This document shows, in pieces, positions 47,207 to 54,091 of a stretch of 54,091 bases of DNA. Origin of the DNA: Syntrophobacterales bacterium (GTDB lineage: Bacteria; Desulfobacterota; BSN033; WVXP01; G020346125); NCBI GenBank assembly GCA_020346125.1, contig CP070774.1:2006290-2060380 (forward strand), given 5' to 3'. The position numbers were made by a program, and so were the translations under genes. The number at the start of each line of letters is the position of its first letter. The stretch's first letter is position 1. Under the pieces are notes generated by a model. The model was not told the DNA's origin. It did not search any database and was given only the letters and a program-made list of their open reading frames with translations.

Positions 47207-48502
47207 TCAATCCCATGGATCTCCCTTTTCATATAATCCCCACAGAATATCGCACCTCTTCCCCGAAGCGTTACGTCCATATCGATATATCCTGTAAAGG
47301 GGAACCCAATTCCTCTCAAACCCCTCATCCTCAAAGGGGATCAAGTGGAGAAGAGAGAGGCTTACCTTATCTTCCGCCCTGGAGTATTTGAAAAAGGGCC
47401 AAATCGATACATGCTTCGATATCTCCTCCCCTTTACGGTTGAATACAGTCTTTGTTCGATTGATGAGGAGAAACCGACGAACCACCTCCCGCTGATCTCC
47501 GAAGAAATCCTCCTCACATTGATAGAGAGGCCATAAGATCCAGCGGCTTCGAGAATCCGGTGTCTCCTTACAACGATAAAAAGGGAATATTCTGAATTCC
47601 CGAACCTTATCCCCACGAGCAAAGCAGAGAAAAGGCCAGGGCACTTCCCACCTGCTCAATCGGTCCCGTTCATCCACCGTATGGGAAAAAAAGGGCCACA
47701 ATACCGTTACGTGCCTTCTCCTTTTCGACCGGACATCCCGATACAGGGGGAACACGATGCGCTCCCTTTCGGGATCCTCAGTATCTAAATCCCGAACCCC
47801 CTTAACGAAAAATGGCCAAAGGGCGAAATCGACCCTGGAGACTCCCTCCTCTTCCTTATAGCCCCATAAGGGCCAAAGGCGAAAACCCTTCTTCCCCCCG
47901 CCGCTCGTTGCCGAGAGGATAGGCCAAAGGAAATTCCAGGTATAAGCCCCTTCTTCACTCCAATCCGAATAGATGGGCCAAAGGTAAAAACGAATACGAT
48001 CCCGGCCGAATCGATCCACGAGTTGTCCGAAGAATGGAAAAATTCCCCAATATCGTTCACCCATCTCCGTTTGCCCCTTAAAGAAGGGAAAGAGGGCAAA
48101 GTCCTTCGACCGCCTCCCCTCACCCCATGCCTCGTCCCTCGATAAGAACAGGGGTACGAGGTAGTGTTTGGTCTCCCCCCCCTCCCGCCTGAATTTTCCG
48201 AGGGGGTAAAGGTATTCAACCCGAAGGAAGTTTTCTCTATCATTTTTTGTCCAATAAAACAAGGGACGAACGGCAAATTCTACTTCCTCAATCCCTCTTT
48301 CCCTATAAATCAGGGGCCCAAAGATCCTAAGCTTGCTCCTGGCCATTTCCGTATCGCTCCAATAGTGAAAGCAGGGCCACAACTTACGGACGAATCCCTT
48401 CCTTTCGCTGCATTTCGCACTTGGGATCGAAAAGAGAGAAAATAGAATAATTCCGGCGAGAATTAAACGTCCCGTCTCCAGCCCCTTTGAAAGATCTCTC
48501 AA
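47207..48502 (-). CDS. WPF-repeat protein of unknown function in the mla cluster
   Basis: The 431-residue product has a signal-like N-terminus (about 10-32, ending near SIPSAKC; no proper lipobox) and then about 15 short repeats of the type hydrophobic-Trp-Pro-Phe/Leu-Phe (LWPFF, LWPIY, LWPLW, WPFF, FPFYR, LWPLYQ) spaced by 20-30 charged residues. The pattern suggests short beta strand pairs, as in a beta-barrel or propeller, possibly in the periplasm or outer membrane. I recognise no family. It is 35 bases after mlaD, so a role with the lipid transporter is plausible but unproven. The start is a TTG. Confidence 0.75.
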   Translation of the reverse strand: MRDLSKGLETGRLILAGIILFSLFSIPSAKCSERKGFVRKLWPCFHYWSDTEMARSKLRIFGPLIYRERGIEEVEFAVRPLFYWTKNDRENFLRVEYLYPLGKFRREGGETKHYLVPLFLSRDEAWGEGRRSKDFALFPFFKGQTEMGERYWGIFPFFGQLVDRFGRDRIRFYLWPIYSDWSEEGAYTWNFLWPILSATSGGGKKGFRLWPLWGYKEEEGVSRVDFALWPFFVKGVRDLDTEDPERERIVFPLYRDVRSKRRRHVTVLWPFFSHTVDERDRLSRWEVPWPFLCFARGDKVREFRIFPFYRCKETPDSRSRWILWPLYQCEEDFFGDQREVVRRFLLINRTKTVFNRKGEEISKHVSIWPFFKYSRAEDKVSLSLLHLIPFEDEGFERNWVPLYRIYRYGRNASGKRCDILWGLYEKGDPWD

Positions 48503-48537
48503 CTTTTACCGGTTTCCCCTTCCATCCTGAAGGACCT

Positions 48538-49608
48538 TTAAAAAATCAAGCCCATCAACGTTCCCAATACCGTGATCGGTGTCTGTTCCCGCAACCCCTC
48601 CGCACCCTTTTGGACCTTCTTCAGGGTTTTCTCCGCCTCCTTTATTAGGTGATCATCCGTGAGAAGTTTTCCAACGGTCCCCTCTCCACTGTCCAGCTTT
48701 TCCGAGAAGCTTTTAAAGTTGGCCAGGGTGGCCCTGGCGTCCAGGTAAGCCTCTTCCTCGTTGATGAGCTTACCAAGGGTCCCCTCTCCCCTCTGAAGCT
48801 TCTCAGTCATCTCCCTCAAGGCCACCAGCGTCTCTCTGGCGTCCCGATAAGCCCCGTCATCATTGATGAGCTTGCCAAGGGTCCCCTCTCCCCTCTGAAG
48901 CTTCTCAGTCATCTCCCTCAAGGCCACCAGCGTCTCTCTGGCGTCCCAATAAGCCCCGTCATCATTGATGAGCTTGCCAAGGGTCCCCTCTCCCCTCTGA
49001 AGCTTGGTGCTGATGTTTCTAAAATTGCCAAACATCTCCCTTGCATCTGCTATCAATTGTGGAAAATCCCCGGAAAAGGTCTCGAAATTGGAGACCACAT
49101 TCCCCACCTTTTCGGGGTCGACCCCTTCAAGGATTTGACTGAGCGGCACAAGAACGCCCTTAATATCCTCCCCGATTCCGCTTAGACGGGAGAGGACCTG
49201 TTCGAGGCTGACAGGAGAGGCCCCCTGTTGTATCATGCCCTCCTCTTTTATTCTCGGCTTCTCCTCGGACCCCGGGAAAATCTCGATATATCTCTCCCCC
49301 AATAACCCCTCCGACCTCAAATAGGCCCTCGCATCCTCATAGAATTGAATATTGGGCGGGATTCGAAGGGCGAGCTTCGCCTTTCCCCGTTCAAGGGAAA
49401 TCCTCTCCACCGTGCCGACATTGACGCCGGCTATCCGGACAGGCGAGTTCCGGTTTACCCCTGCAGCGGAATCGAAGAGGGCATAAACCCTGTAGCCCGC
49501 CTCCTTACCCAGATGAAACTTCCCCACAGTTAGCGTCAAAAAGGCCAAAACGATGATGCCCAAAAGCACAAAGATACCTACCTTGGTCTCCGTCTCCATT
49601 TTTTTCAT
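48538..49608 (-). CDS. mlaD: MlaD/MCE-family lipid transport protein with tandem repeats
   Basis: The 356-residue protein has a membrane helix (about 10-30), an MCE domain (about 33-115: LFDSAAGVNRNSPVRIAGV, GLLGERYIEIFPG) and a long helical tail. The tail holds four GEGTxGKL units in about 34-residue repeats. MCE proteins form hexameric lipid-binding rings in the periplasm. I chose ATG 49608 with AAGGAGG seven bases upstream; a TTG at 49614 is possible. It is 22 bases after mlaF in the set mlaE-mlaF-mlaD, so the set probably works as one transporter. Confidence 0.92.
   Translation of the reverse strand: MKKMETETKVGIFVLLGIIVLAFLTLTVGKFHLGKEAGYRVYALFDSAAGVNRNSPVRIAGVNVGTVERISLERGKAKLALRIPPNIQFYEDARAYLRSEGLLGERYIEIFPGSEEKPRIKEEGMIQQGASPVSLEQVLSRLSGIGEDIKGVLVPLSQILEGVDPEKVGNVVSNFETFSGDFPQLIADAREMFGNFRNISTKLQRGEGTLGKLINDDGAYWDARETLVALREMTEKLQRGEGTLGKLINDDGAYRDARETLVALREMTEKLQRGEGTLGKLINEEEAYLDARATLANFKSFSEKLDSGEGTVGKLLTDDHLIKEAEKTLKKVQKGAEGLREQTPITVLGTLMGLIF
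48761..49007 (-). repeat. 102-base tandem repeat inside mlaD
   Basis: Two full units (48761-48862 and 48863-48964) and one partial unit (48965-49007) have a 102-base period and differ at few positions, coding 34 residues each (KLQRGEGTLGKLINDDGAY and an ARETLVALREMTE end). A more divergent fourth GEGT unit lies at the C-terminal side. Such fresh repeats can gain or lose copies by slippage. Confidence 0.9.
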
Positions 49609-49630
49609 TCCCAACCTCCTTAAAAGATCC

Positions 49631-50398
49631 TCATCTTGCCTTGATTGGCCCTTCGGCCTTTCCTTGAATGAATTGCTGGACTATAGCATTGCTCGATTCC
49701 CTGATCTGTTTCGGAGTTCCGACCTCGATAATCTTCCCCTCATATAACATGGCGATTCGATCGGCGATCTTGTAAGCGCTGACCATATCGTGGGTAATGG
49801 CGATGGAGGTGACCTCCAGCTTCTTGCGCATCTGGACGATCAAATCGTTAATGGCATCGGCCATAATGGGATCGAGGCCCGTTGTGGGCTCATCATAAAG
49901 CAGTATCTCCGGCTCCATGGCAATGGCCCTTGCCAGGCTCACCCTCTTTCTCATTCCTCCGCTCAACTCCGATGGCATGAGATCCTCGACACTCCTCAAC
50001 CCCAATAGCCCTAACTTCTCAACGGCTATCGCCTTTATCTCCCCATCACCCAGGGAAGTATGGTGTTTCAAACCGAAGCCGACATTTTCCCAAACCGATA
50101 GCGAATCGAACAGGGCACCGGCCTGAAAGAGCATGCCGAACTTCTTTCTGATCTCATTGAGGGACCCTTCCTTTAGGGAGGTGATCTCTTGTCCATCGAT
50201 ACCTATGCTTCCGCTGTCGGGCTTGATCAATCCGATAACGCACTTGATCAGGACGCTCTTTCCCACCCCACTTCCCCCTATCACCACCATGCTCTCGCCC
50301 TTGTTTACCGTCAAATTTATTCCTCTGAGGACGTAGTTTTTGCCAAAAGACTTGTGAAGATCTACTACTTTGATTTTAACAGATGTATCCCCGATCAT
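49631..50398 (-). CDS. mlaF: MlaF-type ABC transporter ATP-binding protein
   Basis: The 255-residue ATPase has Walker A GGSGVGKSVLIK (about 42-53), the Q-loop near GMLFQAGALF, signature LSGGMRKRVSLARA (about 145-158), Walker B ILLYDEPTTGLDP and switch His in AITHD. It drives MlaE/MlaD phospholipid transport. It follows mlaE by 29 bases. The C-terminal part has the MlaF-typical IREVGTPKQI-like end. All ATPase motifs look intact. Confidence 0.96.
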   Translation of the reverse strand: MIGDTSVKIKVVDLHKSFGKNYVLRGINLTVNKGESMVVIGGSGVGKSVLIKCVIGLIKPDSGSIGIDGQEITSLKEGSLNEIRKKFGMLFQAGALFDSLSVWENVGFGLKHHTSLGDGEIKAIAVEKLGLLGLRSVEDLMPSELSGGMRKRVSLARAIAMEPEILLYDEPTTGLDPIMADAINDLIVQMRKKLEVTSIAITHDMVSAYKIADRIAMLYEGKIIEVGTPKQIRESSNAIVQQFIQGKAEGPIKAR

Positions 50399-50427
50399 AA
50401 ATCCCTTGATGGCAACAGTCCAAGGAT

Positions 50428-51198
50428 TTAAAACAAAATGGCCGTTATGAAGTAGTTGGAGATCAGGATGACCAGACAGGAGAGGACAACGGCCCTCGTC
50501 GTCGCCTTCCCCACCCCCTCAGCGCCCCCTTCTGTATAGAACCCCTGGTAACAGCTGATAATAGCCATGATCATCCCAAATATGCAGGCCTTTAATAGGC
50601 CGCTATAAATGTCGCTCAACTCCATATAATCCCACGTCCTCCTAATATATACCGTGGGATTGGTCCCCAGAACCTTTACGCTCACGAAGTATCCGCCCAT
50701 GATGCCGATGACATCCGCAAATACTACCAAAACGGGGACCATGACTAACGAGGCGAGAAATCGGGGCACAACCAGATATTTAACGGGATTAGTGGCCAAG
50801 GTATAGAGGGCATCTATCTGTTCCGTCACTCGCATTGTCCCCAATTCCGCGGCCATTGCCGATCCGACCCGTCCCGAGACCATCAATCCCGTCAGTACGG
50901 GCCCCAATTCCCTTGTCACCGATAGGGCGACCACCGTTCCGACAAGCGTCTCCGCATTAAACCGTTTGAATCCCGTGAAAGTCTGCAGGGCCAGCACCAT
51001 TCCCGTAAAGGCGGAAGTAATAACCACCACGGGAATGGAACGCACGCCGATCTCCTCCATCTGACTTAATGCCTCTCGTATATTGAATGGGGGACGAAAG
51101 ATCAAAAAAATGGTTTGACCGAAGAGAATGCTGATTCTTCCGGATTCGTGTAAAAAGCGGAGAAAATAAACCCCTATATACCCGAAAACCGCATTCAT
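50428..51198 (-). CDS. mlaE: MlaE-type ABC transporter permease
   Basis: The permease (256 residues from ATG 51198) has about five membrane helices and the MlaE core: LPVVVITSAFTGMVLALQ-like and SRELGPVLTGLMVSGRVGSAMAAELGTMRVTEQIDAL (about 115-155 of the long frame), then FFVSVKVLGTNP. I chose ATG 51198, which overlaps the alr stop (TGATG) with GAGG upstream; the frame extends to 51270 inside alr. It moves lipid between the inner and outer membrane with MlaF and MlaD. Confidence 0.95.
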   Translation of the reverse strand: MNAVFGYIGVYFLRFLHESGRISILFGQTIFLIFRPPFNIREALSQMEEIGVRSIPVVVITSAFTGMVLALQTFTGFKRFNAETLVGTVVALSVTRELGPVLTGLMVSGRVGSAMAAELGTMRVTEQIDALYTLATNPVKYLVVPRFLASLVMVPVLVVFADVIGIMGGYFVSVKVLGTNPTVYIRRTWDYMELSDIYSGLLKACIFGMIMAIISCYQGFYTEGGAEGVGKATTRAVVLSCLVILISNYFITAILF

Positions 51199-52372
51199 CA
51201 ATAACCTCGTTGCCCCATCTCCCTTCGCACGTAAACTTCCGCTTCGAAGGGCTTCCCATCTCTCATACATACCCGTGGAACCCTTTTCCCGACCATACAG
51301 AGGACTTCATAGGAAATAGTCCCTATTTTTTCCGCTATCTCCTCAGCCGTTATTTCATCCCCTCCTTGTTTCCCCATCAAGACCACCTCATCCCCGGGGG
51401 CGACATCCCCCACTCCCGTTACATCAACCATTGTATGATCCATGCTTATTCTACCCACTACTGGAACCCGCTTGGACTTCAGGAGGGCTTCTCCCCTATT
51501 GGAAAGAGTCGGTTGTAACCATCACCATACCCTATGGGCAGTGTGGCAATAAGGCTCTCCCTTTGCGTGGCATACGTTCCCTTGTAGCTAATTCTCGTTC
51601 CCGCCGGGACCCTTTTAAAAAGCCGATTGCCGTCCTTAAGCGCATCACTGGTCTCAATGCAATGCGGCTGATATATTCCCTGTTGGGGTATGAGCCGTAG
51701 ATCATAATCCCCCGGCCGAATGAGATTGAACCAGGAATCGGGGAAATCTATCATGGGCGCGCTACTGCTGATGTGCCAGTAGGTTGGCCTGATTCCCTCC
51801 CCACGGAAGAGCTCCTCCACCCCCTTGAATGCCTTCATTTGAGCACGGGTATACGTCTCATCGGCCATGGAGAAATGGGATGCAACTCCGTCGATGACAA
51901 GGTTGGGAAATTCCTTCATGTGCTCAAGGAACTTCCGGGCCCCTTCAACGGGAGCTCCCAACCGGCCCATTCCCGTATCGAACTTAAGGTGAAGCTTCAC
52001 CCGCCTATTTCGTCTCTTTGCCTGTTCGGAAAGGGATTTTCCAATCTCCTCATCGAAGACCATGGGAATGAGGTCATATTCAATAACGTTATCGATCTCC
52101 TCCTCGTATATTCCGGAAAGGACCAGGATGGACTTCTTAATTCCCCCCTCCCTCAGCTCGACTCCTTCGTCGGCAAACGCAACCCCGATCAGGTCGACTC
52201 CCAATCGCTCCAATTCCCTGGCTATAATGACCGCCCCATGGCCATAAGCGTTATCCTTTAGGACGGCAAGTATCTTAACCCCATGGTGAACTCGGCTCCG
52301 AATTTGATGGTAATTGTGGGCCAAGGAATCAAGATCGATCTCGGCAATGGTGGGACGTAAAAAGGGAAACAT
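51198..52372 (-). pseudogene. alr: Alanine racemase gene with a frameshift
   Basis: The 5' part (52372-51479) has the alanine racemase PLP-lysine region AVLKDNAYGHGAVI (about 37-50) and goes on to LIATLPIGYGDGYNRL. Then the frame stops, and the C-terminal part (51458-51198) resumes in another frame with GRISMDHTMVDVTG, which normally follows directly. Adding one A in the run near 51493-51502 (minus strand CCAATAGGGG) restores PNRGEALLKSKRVPVVGRIS. So a one-base loss explains it; true pseudogene, sequencing error or programmed shift cannot be told apart. Alr makes D-alanine for peptidoglycan. The start is chosen at MFPFLRPTIAEIDLD. Confidence 0.85.
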
Positions 52373-52392
52373 CGTTTTCCAAGTGTTTGTTA

Positions 52393-52423
52393 AATATAGC
52401 ACATTATATACGGTAAAAGTCAA
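52393..52423 (-). promoter_or_regulatory. Possible promoter for alr and the mla run
   Basis: On the minus strand TTGACT (52423-52418) and TATATT (52398-52393) are spaced 19 bases, which is longer than ideal; a TATAAT lies between. It is just before the alr start at 52372. Confidence 0.35.
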
Positions 52424-52503
52424 TAGAAACCTATCCTGGAGTTTCCGGAGTTTTTGGAAAACACCGTTGTTCCTGGGCGTATTCTGAGGGAAAAGGGTCA
52501 TCT

Positions 52504-52867
52504 ATGAGGAGAAATCCAAAAACACTGTTCACTCACCCTGCCTCCCCCCTCCTTCTGCCTCATATCCCTATCCTAATCCTTGCTTCCTTCCGACCGCAGC
52601 ACAGCAGCACTGCAACACCACAGCACTTGTATTTCGCTGCAGCACCGCACAACGGCAGCACCCAAACTCGGCAGGAAGGGGAAAGTATTCCCCACCTACG
52701 AACCCCGAAAGGATCACCTTGGAAGGACTGAAGAGAAGGGATGAGGGTGTTCACCTATCAAAAAAATACGCAATAAATTCAATAACTTCCTAATCATTGT
52801 CAATAAAAGCCAGCAAACTCCAGAAATCCATCCCATTGCCCTAATGCGTTATGGTTGACAAACCGCA
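52504..52867. other. 364-base gap with a CAGCAC-rich stretch
   Basis: No gene was found. The 52595-52690 region carries short CAGCAC/CTGC microrepeats; a related TGCGGTGCTGCGG stretch occurs on the other strand at about 32303-32335. A weak frame across 52504-52731 is low-complexity and not credible. Confidence 0.5.
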
Positions 52868-52906
52868 TTGATCTCTATTAGTTTAATAGAAAGGAGGCTA
52901 TTCGCG

Positions 52907-53095
52907 ATGTGTCAATCCACGGCCTATATCGTAAAGGAGGGCAAGGAGCAGGTGATTTTGTCCGACATCATCTCCGTAAAACCCACGGGAACTCACCTTC
53001 GCCTCATCAACCTCTTCGGCGAAGAGGCAACCGTCGAAGCCTCCATAGAGGAGGTGGATCTCCTTAATCACAGGATCAAGCTTAGGCCCCGCTGA
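52907..53095 (+). CDS. CooT-like nickel-binding small protein
   Basis: The 62-residue protein starts MCQSTAYIV and goes on with a short beta-rich pattern (KPTGTHLRLINLFGEEATVEASIEEVDLLNHRI), which matches CooT, a small nickel-binding protein first known from CO dehydrogenase maturation; the N-terminal Cys2 is a nickel ligand there. I chose ATG 52907 with AAAGGAGG nine bases upstream; a frame start at 52868 is not needed. ThiF-like follows 14 bases later. No CO dehydrogenase is in the window. Confidence 0.8.
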   Translation: MCQSTAYIVKEGKEQVILSDIISVKPTGTHLRLINLFGEEATVEASIEEVDLLNHRIKLRPR

Positions 53096-53109
53096 TCATC
53101 CGAGATTCC

Positions 53110-53940
53110 ATGGCGGAAAAAATCGACTCCATCACCATCAAGGTAAATGAAAGGGAGCACCAAGTCCCCCCTGATACGAGACTTTTGGATCTCAAAGGGA
53201 TACTTTATCCCGCTGCAGATCTAATCATCTACAATGGCTTCCCCATTTCCGAAAATATCTCCCTCAATGATGGCGATGAAGTTGTCTTCGCGGAAAGGGG
53301 GAAAATCCCTGATGAAAAGGAGTTGGAATGCCTGATGGTTGCCAGACACAGCCCAGGGGTCCACAGAAGGGTGAAGAGGAGCACGGTAGGGGTAGCCGGC
53401 CTGGGAGGATTGGGATCCCATGTAGCCATCGCCTTGGCCAGGATTGGGGTTGGCACCCTCATCCTTGCCGACTACGATCTCGTGGAACCCAGTAACCTCA
53501 ACCGCCAACAGTATTTTATCCAACAGATTGGGATACCAAAAGTCGATGCCATGAGGGAAAACCTTGAAAAGATCAATCCATACGTTCGGGTCATTACCCA
53601 CCGCATGGTCATAAGTCCTCAAAACGTACAAAGCATATTCGGTAACGCCGATATTATTGTTGAGGCCTTCGACAAGGCCGATGAAAAGGCCATGCTCATC
53701 AATGCGATATCGGATTCGATGCCGGATAAATATATCGTGGCTACCTCCGGGGTGGCGGGCTACGAGGATAGCAATGCGATTAGGACGACGAAATTCTCAT
53801 CCAAGATCTTCATCGTGGGTGATCAAAGGAGTGCCGCGGCCCCAGGAATTGGCCTCATGGCCCCCAGGGTAGGCATTGCTGCCCATCACCAGGCAAATAT
53901 GGTCCTCAGGCTCATACTGGGGGAAGAAGGGGAGTTATAG
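53110..53940 (+). CDS. ThiF-like adenylyltransferase with N-terminal ThiS-like domain
   Basis: The 276-residue protein has an N-terminal beta-grasp (ThiS/MoaD-like) part (about 1-65, no C-terminal Gly-Gly) joined to an E1-type ThiF domain: VGVAGLGGLGSHVAIALARIG (ATP binding, about 92-112), DYDLVEPSNLNRQQ and a conserved pattern up to NMVLRLILG. No CxxC zinc pair is seen. Such short ThiF proteins adenylate a sulfur-carrier C-terminus for thiazole or cofactor sulfur transfer. The sulfur carrier substrate is unknown; a fused ThiS-like part may only serve recognition. Confidence 0.85.
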   Translation: MAEKIDSITIKVNEREHQVPPDTRLLDLKGILYPAADLIIYNGFPISENISLNDGDEVVFAERGKIPDEKELECLMVARHSPGVHRRVKRSTVGVAGLGGLGSHVAIALARIGVGTLILADYDLVEPSNLNRQQYFIQQIGIPKVDAMRENLEKINPYVRVITHRMVISPQNVQSIFGNADIIVEAFDKADEKAMLINAISDSMPDKYIVATSGVAGYEDSNAIRTTKFSSKIFIVGDQRSAAAPGIGLMAPRVGIAAHHQANMVLRLILGEEGEL

Positions 53941-54091
53941 AGGTCGGAGGCAGAAGGAGAAATGTCAAATGACAAAGGTGAAAGGCTAAGGTTAAGGTTG
54001 AGAGTAGGGGGTAAGGAGTAGGCAGTAAGCAGTAGGCAGCGCGTTGCAGGTGCTCGGGGCTACGGGCCAGGTAATGTCTGAGGTTGGAGGC
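53941..54091. other. End of window: purine-rich low-complexity sequence
   Basis: After the ThiF-like gene the sequence is rich in AGG/AGTAGGCAGTA-type microrepeats with no gene visible. The window ends here. Confidence 0.6.

Noticed and set aside
48761-49007. CRISPR or mobile element from the mlaD repeats.
   Set aside because: The repeats are in frame, code for MCE-tail helices and have no spacers.

Overview
The window looks like a chromosomal segment of an anaerobic Desulfobacterota-type (former Deltaproteobacteria) bacterium. The clues are a heme cluster ending in an AhbD-type radical SAM heme synthase, a PxxKW cysteine-rich protein, a CooT-like protein next to a ThiF-like E1 enzyme, and a probable selenoprotein. 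Most of it is core metabolism. The taxonomic call is inference from gene content; there is no rRNA in the window.

Layout. 1-700: collapsed gene remains (a duplicated rhodanese 5' end joined to a decayed cysE and a nifU-like 3' end). 779-3029: probable envelope redox module with a UshA-like protein carrying an in-frame UGA in a CxxU motif, a 47-codon coupled ORF, a membrane-anchored rhodanese and a MauE/DoxX protein. 3120-4683: XdhC and Lgt. 4684-8970: accessory, partly decayed stretch with two glycosyltransferases and pseudogene remains. 9067-12811: DksA/TraR protein, GalT, sensor kinase and receiver. 12904: tRNA-Ala(CGC). 13195-16526: PilZ protein and PolA (minus). 16608-25354: minus-strand block ccsA-like, hemA, hemC, hemD, hemB, ahbD, histidine kinase, GGDEF regulator. 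25573-26950: sigma-70 family gene with a strong promoter and a Fur-like palindrome. 26951-32229: noncoding repeats and folded elements, a RecD/Dda-like helicase, a FGGY kinase remnant, a 2-hydroxyacid dehydrogenase, a DUF362 protein and tRNA-Thr(CGT). 32505-38473: PxxKW protein, a secreted acetolactate-decarboxylase-like protein, ProS, PyrF, RlmB, HAD remnant. 38517-43866: ArgJ, SecA, M23 peptidase (minus). 44695-52372: PmbA/TldE, FabH, a WPF-repeat protein, MlaD, MlaF, MlaE and a frameshifted alanine racemase (minus). 52907-53940: CooT-like and ThiF-like.

How the genes work together. HemA, HemB, HemC and HemD take glutamyl-tRNA to uroporphyrinogen III, and AhbD performs the last step of the siroheme-dependent heme route; the middle steps must lie elsewhere. 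The CcsA-like protein next to them links heme supply to cytochrome c assembly. MlaE, MlaF and MlaD form an envelope lipid transporter, in one strand-matched run with a repeat-rich unknown protein and FabH. The most notable system is at 779-3029: a degenerate UshA-like secreted protein with a Cys-Pro-Thr-UGA motif and a SECIS-like hairpin ten bases downstream, in tight linkage with a rhodanese and a DoxX-type membrane protein. Only sequence reading was done; no searches or folding programs were run.
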